Positions 1 to 8,600 of a stretch of DNA of 39,837 nucleotides are shown one piece after another. The stretch spans positions 1 to 39,837 of the forward strand of contig NZ_DUOE01000029.1 of assembly GCF_012838985.1 (NCBI RefSeq), in the 5' to 3' direction. The notes below the pieces were generated by a model that was not told the DNA's origin, did not search any database, and saw only the letters and a program-made list of their open reading frames with translations. Origin of the DNA: Corynebacterium sp. Its GTDB lineage: Bacteria > Actinomycetota > Actinomycetes > Mycobacteriales > Mycobacteriaceae. The stretch's first letter is position 1, and each line of letters opens with the position of its first letter. The position numbers were made by a program, and so were the translations under genes.

Positions 1-926
1 CCGGCGACGGCCAGCAGCACGAAGATCCAGGAGCTCACCAGCGGGCGGCGGGCCCAGCTGCGGCCGTAGTCCAGGGAGAGGAAGCCCGGGCCCGTGAACT
101 GCAGCGCCAGGGAGATGCCCAGCAGCACGATCGACAGCCACACCGTCTCCGGCCACGCGAAGATGTTGGGGCCCGCGCCGGAGGTGGTCAGCGCGTGCAG
201 TGCGGTGAAGGAGGTGGCGATGGTCGCCACCATCGCGAACAGCGGCGTGATGAGGCCGAGGAGCAGGAACACACCGGCCGACAGCTGCAGCGACGGGATG
301 ATGATCGCCAGTCCGGCTGGGGCCAGGTAGCCGGCGTAGTCGGCCTCCAGGCCCGTGAGTCCCGGGTTGCCGCCGAGGCGGAAGAAGGTGCCCACCGCCT
401 CGAGGATGAGCCATCCGCTCAGCAGGAGACGGATGAGGAGCAGTCCGAAGTCGATGGTGCCGCGTCGGTGGTCCGGGAGGGCCACCTCCTCCACGGCGAC
501 CGGCTCAGCGTAGTCGGCGGGCACGGCCACAGGTTCCGCGGCGACCGGGGCGACGGCCGGCGGTGCAGCCGGGCTGCCGTAGTCGACGGTCTCATGGGTG
601 CCGGTCGGGGCAGCGTAGTCCTGCTCGGCGTAGGTCGGCTGCACCGGTGGGGTGGCCGGGGTGGCCGGGTTTGCCGCAGCCGGCTTGATCTCCTGCGGGG
701 CGGCGCGACCGGGGCGGCTGAAGAGTCCGCCGGAGGACTGCGGGAACTGGGTCGTCGCTGACGTCGCGTCAGCACCCGTGTCCTGTCCGCTCAGAGGCGT
801 CGAACCTGCCCCCGAGGCGCGGGGAGCCGGCCCCGCGGCGTGAGTGTCCTTGTGGTAGGTGGGCACGTCGAGGCCGTCGGCGTCGTACGAGCCAGCTCGG
901 TCGGGGGTCTGATTCTTGTCGGTCAT
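1..926 (-). CDS. DoxX-family membrane protein, N-terminal part
   Basis: The gene reads off the left edge of the window, so the C-terminus is missing (308 complete codons are visible). Residues 1 to about 155 are a hydrophilic Ala/Pro/Thr-rich tail that looks disordered. After it come several hydrophobic helices, beginning near GTIDFGLLLIRLL, with the look of the DoxX/DUF4870-like four-helix family. Many corynebacteria and mycobacteria carry DoxX proteins with such a long N-terminal tail; in mycobacteria DoxX has been linked to a membrane oxidoreductase complex, but no function can be read here. ATG 926 is chosen because a TACGCT -10 element lies 6 nt upstream and the reading MTDKNQTPDR starts cleanly. 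The neighbouring HNH nuclease gene is on the same strand, 78 bp upstream. Confidence 0.8.
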   Translation of the reverse strand, partial: MTDKNQTPDRAGSYDADGLDVPTYHKDTHAAGPAPRASGAGSTPLSGQDTGADATSATTQFPQSSGGLFSRPGRAAPQEIKPAAANPATPATPPVQPTYAEQDYAAPTGTHETVDYGSPAAPPAVAPVAAEPVAVPADYAEPVAVEEVALPDHRRGTIDFGLLLIRLLLSGWLILEAVGTFFRLGGNPGLTGLEADYAGYLAPAGLAIIIPSLQLSAGVFLLLGLITPLFAMVATIATSFTALHALTTSGAGPNIFAWPETVWLSIVLLGISLALQFTGPGFLSLDYGRSWARRPLVSSWIFVLLAVA

Positions 927-932
927 AATGCC

Positions 933-938
933 AGCGTA
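933..938 (-). promoter_or_regulatory. -10 element of the DoxX-like gene (leaderless)
   Basis: TACGCT on the minus strand fits TANNNT and ends 6 nt before ATG 926, so transcription probably starts at the start codon. No convincing -35 hexamer is seen. Confidence 0.5.
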
Positions 939-1004
939 AGGCAGATCAGGGGTCCGTGGTGGGCATGAACACGCGAGCCGCGCCGCAAAAGACCAACAAT
1001 ACGG

Positions 1005-1712
1005 TCACGGGCACTGCAGGAGTTCGCGGTGCAGGGCGTCCTTCTCGGCGGCGGTCACCCACAGGCCGTAGGTGGCCTTCACGTCGACGATGCTGATGGC
1101 GTAGTCGCAGCGGTGGGCCTTGTTCGGCGGCAGCCAGGTCGCGGCGTCACTCGCTCCCTTCTGCTGGTTGGGGGAGGCGCCGACGGCGATGAGGTTGCGC
1201 GGGTCGTTGGCGAAGTCCCGGCGGGTGTCGTCGTCCCACGACTGGGCGCCCTTCTGCCAGGAGTCGGCCAGGGCGACGATGTGGTCGATGTGGACCTCAC
1301 CGCTGCGCGGGCCGCGCACGAAGTTGATGGTGGTGCCGGTGTAGGGGTCCAGCAGTGTGCCGGACTCCACGAGGCAGTCGTGGGTGCCGGGGCGGATGGT
1401 GATGTCCGTGAGGTCCCGACGGAGGATGTCGTTGCGGGTGTCGCAGCCGTTGCGGCCGCCCTCGACGGTCACGTTGTCGCTCCAGGCGGGGCCGTAGTTC
1501 TTCCGGTCGTAGCCGGTCATGGGAGCACGTCCCTTGACCTCGAGGGTCTCCAGCTGCGCCAGTGCGCGGGCTTTCGCCGGGATCGCATCCGACTGGGAGG
1601 AGGACGAGGGGAAGGAGGAGGGTGCCGACGGGCTGAGGGGCGGGTCGACGACCACCGCCGTACCGATGACGGCGACGATGAGGAGACCGAGGAGTGCGGA
1701 AATGCGTTTCAT
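1005..1712 (-). CDS. secreted HNH endonuclease family protein (DUF1524/GmrSD-like)
   Basis: A 235-residue protein with an N-terminal hydrophobic signal (residues 3-23), a Ser/Pro-rich linker to about residue 42 and a C-terminal nuclease domain. The domain holds the family pattern: D143-H144 in VHIDHIVALADSW, then FANDPRNL, N-QQKG and a W-PPN motif, followed by a C-x-YA segment and a C-terminal Cys. This is the HNH arrangement seen in many exported actinobacterial nucleases. Cysteines at about 90 and 113 and two near the C-terminus could form disulfides outside the cell. The likely role is extracellular DNA degradation or nutrient scavenging; that is inference. ATG 1712 begins MKRISALLGL, and a TAGATT -10 element (1722-1727) ends 9 nt upstream, giving an almost leaderless mRNA. 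Confidence 0.85.
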   Translation of the reverse strand: MKRISALLGLLIVAVIGTAVVVDPPLSPSAPSSFPSSSSQSDAIPAKARALAQLETLEVKGRAPMTGYDRKNYGPAWSDNVTVEGGRNGCDTRNDILRRDLTDITIRPGTHDCLVESGTLLDPYTGTTINFVRGPRSGEVHIDHIVALADSWQKGAQSWDDDTRRDFANDPRNLIAVGASPNQQKGASDAATWLPPNKAHRCDYAISIVDVKATYGLWVTAAEKDALHRELLQCP

Positions 1713-1721
1713 TAACGGTTC

Positions 1722-1727
1722 AATCTA
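1722..1727 (-). promoter_or_regulatory. -10 element of the HNH nuclease gene
   Basis: TAGATT on the minus strand ends 9 nt before ATG 1712. It lies back to back with the promoter of the GST gene on the plus strand. Confidence 0.4.
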
Positions 1728-1743
1728 GCAGCCGGACCGGACA

Positions 1744-1772
1744 TTGACGGAAACAAGTTCGAACGCTATGGT
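1744..1772 (+). promoter_or_regulatory. sigma-A promoter of the GST gene (leaderless)
   Basis: TTGACG (1744-1749), a 17-bp spacer and TATGGT (1767-1772). The -10 ends 7 nt before ATG 1780, so the transcript should begin at the start codon. This promoter decides the start: the in-frame TTG 1744 and ATG 1768 lie inside it. Confidence 0.75.
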
Positions 1773-1779
1773 TGTTGAC

Positions 1780-2865
1780 ATGGCAGCAACTAAGGACTGG
1801 GCAGGCGACCCGCAGAACGCATCCACCAACGGCGAATTCGTCCGCGATGCCACGTACATCGAGGACCGGATCACCGCCGACACACCCACCGGCACCACCG
1901 TCGACCAGGACGACGGCACGGTGCACTGGCCCGTCGAGGCGGGCCGTTACCGGCTCATGGCCGCCCGCGCGTGCCCCTGGGCGCACCGCTCCGTGATCAC
2001 CCGCCGACTGCTCGGCCTCGAGGACGTCATCTCCCTCGGCCTGGCCGGCCCCACCCACGACGTCCGCTCCTGGACCTTCGACCTCGACCCCGACGGGAAG
2101 GACCCGGCCACCGGCCTCCAGCGCCTCCAGGAGGCCTACTTCAACCGCTTCCCCGACTACCCGCGCGGCATCACCGTGCCGGCCGTCGTCGAGGTCGAGT
2201 CGAAGAAGGTCGTGTCCAACGACTACCCCTCGATCGTCCTTGACTTCCAGACCGAGTGGACGCAGTTCCACCGCGAGGGTGCCCCGGACCTCTACCCGGT
2301 CGAGCACCGCGCGGAGATCGACGAGATCGCCCGACGCATCTACACCGAGGTCAACAACGGCGTCTACCGCAGCGGCTTCGCCTCCTCCCAGGAGGCCCAC
2401 AACGAGGCCTACGAGCGCTTCTGGGCCGCCATGGACTGGCTCGAGGAGCGACTGACGACGCGCCGCTACCTCGTCGGCGACCACATCACCTTCGCGGACA
2501 TCTTCCTGTTCGTCACCCTCGTGCGTCACGACGCCGTCTACTACTCCCACTTCAAGACCTCCCGGAACAAGATCTCCGAGATGCCCGCCCTGTGGGGCTA
2601 CCTCCGCGAGCTCTTCCAGCTCCCCGGCTTCGGCGACACCACCGACTTCCAGGAGATCAAGGACCACTATTTCATCGTGCACAAGGAGGTCAACCCGACC
2701 CAGATCGTGCCCCAGGGCCCCGACCTGGCCGGACTGGCCACCCCGCACGGCCGCGAGGCCCTCGGCGGCCAGCCCTTCGCCGACGGAGTGACCCTGCCGG
2801 GCCCGGTGCCGGCGGGCGAGGAGGTCAAGAACCCCGAGCCCTTCCAGACCGAGCTCTTCGGCTAG
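1780..2865 (+). CDS. glutathione S-transferase family protein, glutathionyl-hydroquinone reductase-like
   Basis: A 361-residue protein of the ECM4/YqjG (Xi-class GST) family. The signature C65-P66-W67-A-H-R sits in the N-terminal thioredoxin fold after about 60 extra residues, as usual for the family. The C-terminal all-helical domain includes the VNNGVYRSGFASSQ and YLVGDHITFADI segments. Known members reduce glutathionylated hydroquinones through the CPW cysteine. Corynebacteria make mycothiol and not glutathione, so the physiological thiol partner is probably different; that is inference. Start ATG 1780 is chosen from a leaderless promoter (TTGACG-17-TATGGT) ending 7 nt upstream. The gene runs tail to tail into lysG and the two stop codons share the sequence CTAG. 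Confidence 0.88.
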   Translation: MAATKDWAGDPQNASTNGEFVRDATYIEDRITADTPTGTTVDQDDGTVHWPVEAGRYRLMAARACPWAHRSVITRRLLGLEDVISLGLAGPTHDVRSWTFDLDPDGKDPATGLQRLQEAYFNRFPDYPRGITVPAVVEVESKKVVSNDYPSIVLDFQTEWTQFHREGAPDLYPVEHRAEIDEIARRIYTEVNNGVYRSGFASSQEAHNEAYERFWAAMDWLEERLTTRRYLVGDHITFADIFLFVTLVRHDAVYYSHFKTSRNKISEMPALWGYLRELFQLPGFGDTTDFQEIKDHYFIVHKEVNPTQIVPQGPDLAGLATPHGREALGGQPFADGVTLPGPVPAGEEVKNPEPFQTELFG

Positions 2866-3725
2866 ACCGCCGGGAGTTGCCGGGCGGCGGCCAGGACGGA
2901 GTCGGTGAGCCTCTCCAGCAGCTCCGACTCCAGCCGCCACCGCTGCCAGTAGAGGGCGACGGAGACCACGCGGTCGTCGAGAAGCACGAGATCACCGCGC
3001 CGCAGGAACGGCTCCGCCTGCAGCTCCGACATCAACCCCCAGCCCATGCCCGCCAGCGTGGCCGACACCAGCGCCTCCGTGGACGGAATGTCCGACATAC
3101 GGGGGCGCTGCTGCGTTCCGGCCAGCCGTTCCTCGAGGTCACGGGCCTGCAGCTCATCGGAGGGGCCCCACCGCAGGGTCGGCATGCGGGACCAGTCGGG
3201 CCCCGGATGACGCTCCGCGAGCTCCGGCGTGGCGACCGCCCGGTAGCGCATCCGGCCGAGCCCGACGGTCTCGCACCCGGAGACCGGGCGGGACTCGCGG
3301 GTGACCGCGCCGAGGACGTCACCGCGGCGCAGGAGGGACAGCGTGCGGGTCTCATCCTCGATGCGCAGGCGCAGCGTGGCCTCGCCGAACGTGGCGACAT
3401 CCGCGAACACCGGCGTGAACCACGTCGCCAGGGAATCCGCGTTGATGGCCACCGACAGCGGCACCCGGCCTAGCCGGCCCTGCAGGCGGGCGTCGGTCTC
3501 CGCCTGGAGCAGGCGCATGCGGCGGGCGGCCTGGACGAGGATCTCGCCGGCCTCGGTGGCCGTGGCAGGACTGGTACGGCGGACGAGCACGCGGCCGACG
3601 TCCTTCTCCAGCGCCTTGATGCGCTGACTGACGGCGGAGGGGGTGACGCCGAGACTGTCGGCGGCGGCCTCGAAACTGCCCTCGTCGACGATGGCCAGCA
3701 GGGACGCCAGGTGCAGCGGGTTCAT
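2862..3725 (-). CDS. lysG: LysG/ArgP-type LysR-family regulator of lysine export
   Basis: A 287-residue LysR-type regulator with an N-terminal winged helix (residues 1 to about 60; FEAAADSLGVTPSAVSQR is the recognition region) and a C-terminal effector domain. The sequence follows Corynebacterium glutamicum LysG closely: DEGSFE, SAVSQRIKALE, INADSLATWF, TLSLLRRGDVLGAVTRE and YWQRWRLES. LysG senses intracellular basic amino acids and activates lysE. The divergent lysE gene next door confirms the assignment. ATG 3725 (MNPLHLASLL) matches the family start, and TAAGAT ending 7 nt upstream supports a leaderless mRNA; a longer in-frame reading would start upstream of this promoter element. The stop codon overlaps that of the convergent GST gene. 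Confidence 0.92.
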   Translation of the reverse strand: MNPLHLASLLAIVDEGSFEAAADSLGVTPSAVSQRIKALEKDVGRVLVRRTSPATATEAGEILVQAARRMRLLQAETDARLQGRLGRVPLSVAINADSLATWFTPVFADVATFGEATLRLRIEDETRTLSLLRRGDVLGAVTRESRPVSGCETVGLGRMRYRAVATPELAERHPGPDWSRMPTLRWGPSDELQARDLEERLAGTQQRPRMSDIPSTEALVSATLAGMGWGLMSELQAEPFLRRGDLVLLDDRVVSVALYWQRWRLESELLERLTDSVLAAARQLPAV

Positions 3726-3794
3726 GTAGTGGATCTTAACCAACTTCAGATTATTTAACTGGACTTCATTTCGGGTGCGACGGAGAATGAGTCC
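3726..3794. promoter_or_regulatory. lysG-lysE divergent control region
   Basis: A 69-bp AT-richer gap between the divergent genes. On the minus strand TAAGAT (3733-3738) lies 7 nt before the lysG start. On the plus strand GGAG (3782-3785) is the ribosome binding site of lysE. A LysG operator is expected here by analogy with C. glutamicum, but I could not define a clear palindrome or a clean lysE -10. Confidence 0.6.
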
Positions 3795-4490
3795 ATGTCC
3801 ATCATCCTGGCGGGCCTCGTCCTGGGGCTGTCCCTCATCATCGCGGTCGGGCCGCAGAACATCTTCCTGCTCAAGTCAGGGATCAAGCGCGAACACGTCA
3901 CCGCTGTCGTCCTCACGTGCATCGTCTCGGACATCCTGCTCATCGGCGCGGGCACGGCCGGCGTCGGCGTGCTCGTCGACACCGCTCCCCTGCTGCTCGA
4001 GGTCCTGCGCTGGGGCGGCGCGGCCTACCTGCTGTGGTTCGCGTGGCAGAACTTCCGCGACGCCGCCCACCCGGGCGCGATCACCGTCGCGGAGACCCGA
4101 CCGGAGACCCCTGCGGAGGAAGGCAGCAGCGGCAGCGCCGTGCTCACCCGGACCCGCCCGGCCGTGGCCGTGCAACGCCGCACGCGCCCCGCCCGTCGCC
4201 CGGTGTGGCTCGGGGCCGTCGGCACGACGCTCGCCCTGACCTGGTTCAACCCGCTGGCCTACGTCGATGTCGTGGTGATGGTCGGCGGTATCGCCAACCA
4301 GTACGGCGAGGACGGCCGCTGGCTCTTCGCCCTCGGGGTCTTCCTCGCCGCGATCATCTGGTTCCCCACCGTCGGCTACGGGGCCGCGCTGCTGCGCCGC
4401 CCCCTCTCCCGCCCGTCCGTGTGGCGCTGGCTCAACACCGGCATCGGCGTCATCATGGTCGGACTCGCCCTCAAGCTCGTGCTCATGTGA
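3795..4490 (+). CDS. lysE: L-lysine exporter, LysE family
   Basis: A 231-residue inner-membrane exporter with the LysE signature near the N-terminus (SLIIAVGPQNIFLLKSGIKR) and about six hydrophobic segments. A hydrophilic loop rich in Thr, Pro, Glu and Arg (about residues 95-135) lies in the middle, as in C. glutamicum LysE. The C-terminal half carries TLALTWFNPLAYVD and RPLSRPSVWRWLN, also family hallmarks. It exports lysine and arginine when peptide uptake raises their internal level. ATG 3795 follows GGAG by 9 nt. Expression is expected to depend on LysG from the adjacent divergent gene. A 24-bp inverted repeat lies just downstream. Confidence 0.93.
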   Translation: MSIILAGLVLGLSLIIAVGPQNIFLLKSGIKREHVTAVVLTCIVSDILLIGAGTAGVGVLVDTAPLLLEVLRWGGAAYLLWFAWQNFRDAAHPGAITVAETRPETPAEEGSSGSAVLTRTRPAVAVQRRTRPARRPVWLGAVGTTLALTWFNPLAYVDVVVMVGGIANQYGEDGRWLFALGVFLAAIIWFPTVGYGAALLRRPLSRPSVWRWLNTGIGVIMVGLALKLVLM

Positions 4491-4494
4491 CGGT

Positions 4495-4585
4495 CTGTCT
4501 CAACCTGTCGGATCTGTTTTTCGGGATCCACGTTTCCGCAGGTCGCGGAGAAGGCCCGGACAACAGATCCGACAGGTTGAGACAG
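4495..4585. repeat. 24-bp perfect inverted repeat, possible miniature mobile element
   Basis: Arms 4495-4518 and 4562-4585 are perfect reverse complements (24 bp) separated by 43 bp. The outer part of the arms reads TGTCTCAACC...GGTTGAGACA, so the element could be seen as 5'-TG...CA-3', as in the ends of IS3/IS481-type elements. The middle holds TTTTT and a small hairpin (TCCGC-AGGTC-GCGGA). It lies between the convergent lysE and aldo/keto reductase genes and may also stop transcription from both sides. No T-run follows the second arm and no clear target duplication is seen. Confidence 0.6.
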
Positions 4586-4609
4586 GGCGTGTCCTACTGG
4601 AGCCTGCCC

Positions 4610-5689
<1,080 letters not shown>

Positions 5690-5696
5690 GGGGACC

Positions 5697-5702
5697 ATTG
5701 TG
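5697..5702 (-). promoter_or_regulatory. probable -10 of the aldo/keto reductase gene
   Basis: CACAAT on the minus strand, one base from TANNNT, ends 7 nt before ATG 5689. No clear -35. Confidence 0.35.
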
Positions 5703-5725
5703 CCCCGTCCCCGCCGCCGGCGGTG

Positions 5726-6592
5726 CTATTGGATCCGTGACCCGGCCGCTGAGCTCCGCGCCGTAGTCTCTGACTCCCGTTCCCGACGCCGCGGCCAGAA
5801 GATGATGATGAGGGCTCCGAAGGCGAGTGCGAGGAGCGAATCCTGGTTCGGGTCCGGGACGAACAGCGCGGTGGGGTTGTTGGAGAGCGAATGGATTCCG
5901 ATGCCGATGAAGAGGTTCCCGGTCCGCAGGTAGAGCAACGCGAACAGAGTTCCGAGCAGGGTCAAACGCACCAGATCAATCACAATGTCGACCGGACCAA
6001 GGCCGCTGGCGATGTGGCCGGGCAGGTGGAAGACGGCGAACGAGAACTGCGAGATCAACAGCGCGGGGATGAGCGCCCGGCGGGCTGACCCGAGCCATCT
6101 GCGGTGCAGCTTCTCCCGCACCTGAGTCAGCAGGTAACCCCGGAAAATGATCTCCTCCACGAGGGCGGTGCCGAACAGCTGGGCAAGGAGCATGCCGACG
6201 AGGACGGTGGCACCGCCGCCCGACCAGGCCGGGGACACTTGGAAGGTGCCGTCGGACAGGAGGGCGGAGACCAGCTGGATGGCCTGCATCAGCAGCCACA
6301 TCCCGAAGGTGACCGCCACAGCGACCGGTAGTTTTCCGGGGACCAGCCCGACCTGCCGGGGGCGCAACCCACCCAACCAGAAGATCAACCCGCCGACGAC
6401 GACGAGAAGCAGTATCGCGTTCCCCAACAACGACCGGTGAATGAGCCCGTCGGTGGCGCGGACAAGGGGCGTGAACACGCCCGCTCTCAGCAGCAGGTGG
6501 ATGCCCGCCGTGAGGATGATGGTGACGGCGACGACCAGGATCAGCCACGGCGTGGTGGCGCCGCGGACGGAGGAACCATGGGGAGAAGACAT
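5726..6592 (-). CDS. CPBP-family intramembrane metalloprotease
   Basis: A 288-residue protein with about eight hydrophobic segments. The CPBP/Abi motifs are complete: E146-E147-x3-R151 (VEEIIFRGYLL), F185-x3-H189 (FAVFHL) and H234-x3-N238 (HSLSN). Characterised relatives are CAAX-prenyl-type proteases of the Rce1 superfamily; bacterial members act in bacteriocin self-immunity or membrane-protein processing. No bacteriocin gene is visible nearby, so the substrate is unknown. The C-terminus is a short basic tail. ATG 6592 (MSSPHGSSVR) is chosen because GAGG lies 9 nt upstream and the hydrophobic part begins soon after; a longer in-frame reading starting at 6712 adds only low-complexity residues. 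Confidence 0.85.
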   Translation of the reverse strand: MSSPHGSSVRGATTPWLILVVAVTIILTAGIHLLLRAGVFTPLVRATDGLIHRSLLGNAILLLVVVGGLIFWLGGLRPRQVGLVPGKLPVAVAVTFGMWLLMQAIQLVSALLSDGTFQVSPAWSGGGATVLVGMLLAQLFGTALVEEIIFRGYLLTQVREKLHRRWLGSARRALIPALLISQFSFAVFHLPGHIASGLGPVDIVIDLVRLTLLGTLFALLYLRTGNLFIGIGIHSLSNNPTALFVPDPNQDSLLALAFGALIIIFWPRRRERESETTARSSAAGSRIQ

Positions 6593-6785
6593 CTGACAGC
6601 CTCGAGACGTTCCTTTGGTCGGGACGGCCTCCCCGCCGAGGGCGATGAAAGCCCGTGCTCCCTTGAGCCTAGGACGAGGAGGTCCCCGTGTCCCCGTTTC
6701 ATCGCCGTCCACCCCTCAACGGCGGTGCCCGGCCCCCCGGCTGGAGATCTTCCGGTCCTCCGCTCTGCCGGACCGCACCGGAACG

Positions 6786-6836
6786 GAAAATACGGGCCTT
6801 CGTCAGATGTGACATTTGACGAAGGCCCGTATTTTC
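6786..6836. terminator. long A/T-flanked hairpin, probable bidirectional terminator
   Basis: Arms 6786-6805 and 6817-6836 are perfect complements (20 bp), and the pairing continues inward as one G-U pair and three more pairs to a 3-nt loop (6810-6812). The stem carries AAAA at its left foot and TTTT at its right foot, so it can act as a rho-independent terminator on either strand. It is downstream of gatB on the minus strand. A small palindromic repeat element is the alternative. Confidence 0.55.
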
Positions 6837-6955
6837 ATATGCGCAGCTCACGGGATTGATATGACGTGTTGCGTGTCGGAAAAAACGCCCCGTTGTCTTA
6901 TCCGACATGACGGGCCACCAGTTCAGGGGCGAACACGCGGGCACGGCGCACGGGA

Positions 6956-6986
6956 AAGGCCTGCAGGCCGTCGGCCTGCACGCCTT
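6956..6986 (-). terminator. hairpin just downstream of gatB
   Basis: TGCAGGCC-GTC-GGCCTGCA (6962-6980) is an 8-bp stem with a 3-nt loop, extended by AAGGC/GCCTT after one mismatch. On the minus strand it is followed by only a short T tract, so it is a weak terminator or an mRNA 3'-end stabiliser. Confidence 0.4.
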
Positions 6987-7000
6987 CACCAGAAAAACAG

Positions 7001-8506
7001 CTACGCCAGCTTCTCCGCGATGAGCTTGTTCACCTGGGCCGGATCGGCCTTGCCGCGGGTCGCCTTCATCACGGCGCCGACGATGGCGCCGGTGACCTTG
7101 GTGTTGCCGGCGCGGTACTTCTCGACGATATCCGGGTTGGCGGCCAGCGCCTCGTCGACGGCGGCCTCGATGGCGCCGTCGTCACGCACGACCTCCAGGC
7201 CGCGGGCGGCGATGACCTCGGAGACGGTGCCCTCACCGGCGAGGACGCCGTCGACGGCCTGACGGGCGAGCTTGGTGGTGAGCTTGCCCTCCTTGACCAG
7301 GCCGACGACCTCGGCGACCTGCTCCGGGGTGATGGCCAGGGCCTCGAGCTCGATGTCCTGCTCGCGGGCGGCGGCGGAGAGGTAGTTGACCCACCAGGCG
7401 CGGGCCTCGTCGGCGGTGGTGCCGGCGTCGACGGTGGCGAGGATCAGCTCGAGCGCACCGGCGTTGACCAGGTCGCGCATCTCGGCCTCGGAGATGCCCC
7501 ACTCCTCCTGGAGGCGGGCGCGGCGGACCCACGGGAGCTCCGGCAGGGTGGCGCGGATCTCCTCGACCCACTCCTTCGGGGCGAGGACGGGCGGGAGGTC
7601 CGGGTCGTTGAAGTAGCGGTAGTCCTCGGCGGACTCCTTCGGGCGGCCCTTGCGGGTGGAGCCGTCGAGCTCCTGGTAGTGGCGGGTCTCCTGGACGATC
7701 TCCTCGCCGTTCTCGATGGCGGCGGCCTGGCGCATCATCTCGTAGCGGACGGCCTGCTCGACGGACTTGAGGGAGTTGATGTTCTTGGTCTCGGTGCGGG
7801 TGCCGAACTCCTCCTGGCCGATCGGGCGGAGGGAGACGTTGGAGTCGACGCGCATGGAGCCCTGGTCCATGCGGGCGTCGGAGACGCCGATGGCCTTGAC
7901 CAGCTCACGCAGGGCGGTGACGTAGGCGCGGGCGATCTCCGGGGCGCGGGCACCGGCGCCGATGATCGGCTTGGTGACGATCTCGATGAGCGGCACGCCG
8001 GCACGGTTGCAGTCGACGAGGGAGGCGGTCGCGCCGTGGATGCGGCCGGCGACGCCACCGAGGTGGGTCAGCTTGCCGGTGTCCTCCTCCATGTGGGCGC
8101 GCTCGATGTCGACGCGCCACTCGGTGCCGTCGTCGAGCACGACGTCGAGCCAGCCGTCGTAGGCGATGGGCTCGTCGTACTGGGAGATCTGGTAGCCCTT
8201 CGGCTGGTCCGGGTAGAAGTAGTTCTTGCGCGCGAAGCGGGAGGACTCGGCGATCTGGCAGTTGAGGGCCAGGCCGATCTTAATGGCCCACTCCACGCCC
8301 TTGGCGTTGACGACCGGCAGCGCGCCGGGCAGGCCGAGGGAGACGGGGTCGACGTTGGAGTTCGGCTCGGCGCCGAAGTGGGCGGAGCTGGTGGAGAACA
8401 TCTTGGTCTCCGTGGCCAGCTCGACGTGGACCTCAAGGCCCATGACGGGGTCGAACTTCTCCAGTACCTCGTCGAAGTCCATCAGATCATGAATCGCGGC
8501 AGTCAT
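7001..8506 (-). CDS. gatB: Asp/Glu-tRNA(Asn/Gln) amidotransferase subunit B
   Basis: A 501-residue GatB, full length for the family. It opens with [13 protein letters not shown], continues with [21 protein letters not shown] and [14 protein letters not shown], all part of the kinase/amidotransferase cradle, and ends with the YqeY-like tail domain (about residues 350-501). GatB activates Glu-tRNA(Gln) or Asp-tRNA(Asn) with ATP, and GatA supplies ammonia from glutamine. The partner genes gatC and gatA lie about 13.4 kb away in this window, an arrangement also found in other corynebacteria with pfkA between them. ATG 8506 has TACACT ending 7 nt upstream, so the mRNA is probably leaderless. It is divergent from bioW with 94 bp between starts. 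Confidence 0.96.
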   Translation of the reverse strand: MTAAIHDLMDFDEVLEKFDPVMGLEVHVELATETKMFSTSSAHFGAEPNSNVDPVSLGLPGALPVVNAKGVEWAIKIGLALNCQIAESSRFARKNYFYPDQPKGYQISQYDEPIAYDGWLDVVLDDGTEWRVDIERAHMEEDTGKLTHLGGVAGRIHGATASLVDCNRAGVPLIEIVTKPIIGAGARAPEIARAYVTALRELVKAIGVSDARMDQGSMRVDSNVSLRPIGQEEFGTRTETKNINSLKSVEQAVRYEMMRQAAAIENGEEIVQETRHYQELDGSTRKGRPKESAEDYRYFNDPDLPPVLAPKEWVEEIRATLPELPWVRRARLQEEWGISEAEMRDLVNAGALELILATVDAGTTADEARAWWVNYLSAAAREQDIELEALAITPEQVAEVVGLVKEGKLTTKLARQAVDGVLAGEGTVSEVIAARGLEVVRDDGAIEAAVDEALAANPDIVEKYRAGNTKVTGAIVGAVMKATRGKADPAQVNKLIAEKLA

Positions 8507-8513
8507 GGGGGAC

Positions 8514-8519
8514 AGTGTA
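8514..8519 (-). promoter_or_regulatory. -10 element of gatB (leaderless)
   Basis: TACACT on the minus strand ends 7 nt before ATG 8506. Confidence 0.5.
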
Positions 8520-8557
8520 GTTGCTCCGTTTCCGGCGCGTGTCAGGGACCTGGGTCA

Positions 8558-8592
8558 AACTCCTGAACAGTGTTCAAGAGTTCTGCTAGCGT
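8558..8592 (+). promoter_or_regulatory. BioQ-type operator overlapping the bioW promoter
   Basis: A 25-bp palindrome (8558-8582) with outer arms AACTC/GAGTT and an inner core TGAAC-AGT-GTTCA (8564-8576). The core matches the site known for BioQ, the TetR-type biotin repressor of C. glutamicum (TGAAC-N3-GTTAC). The putative -35 TGAACA (8564-8569) lies in the core, followed by a 17-bp spacer and the -10 TAGCGT (8587-8592), which ends 8 nt before GTG 8601. A repressor bound here would block RNA polymerase directly. The bioQ gene is not in the window. Confidence 0.75.
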
Positions 8593-8600
8593 CTCCTTCC

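Larger units (their letters stand above)
6593..7000. other. 408-bp non-coding gap rich in palindromes
   Basis: No convincing gene lies here; possible readings lack family features. It holds three hairpins (6786-6836, 6875-6906 and 6956-6986). The middle one has arms GTCGGA/TCCGAC around a run of six A on the plus strand, that is six T on the minus strand in the direction of gatB transcription. The left end includes the ribosome binding site of the CPBP protease gene. Confidence 0.6.

Noticed and set aside
4495..4585. Simple intrinsic terminator of lysE
   Set aside because: The arms are too long, the loop is 43 nt and no T tract follows the second arm; an element-like origin fits better, though it may still slow transcription.
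6699..6989. Minus-strand frame of 96 codons in the gap after gatB
   Set aside because: It runs through the hairpins, has no ribosome binding site and no recognisable protein features.
8564..8576. LexA (SOS) box before bioW
   Set aside because: The core is TGAAC-N3-GTTCA without the TCGAA/TTCGA ends of corynebacterial LexA sites, and the operon is a biotin operon.
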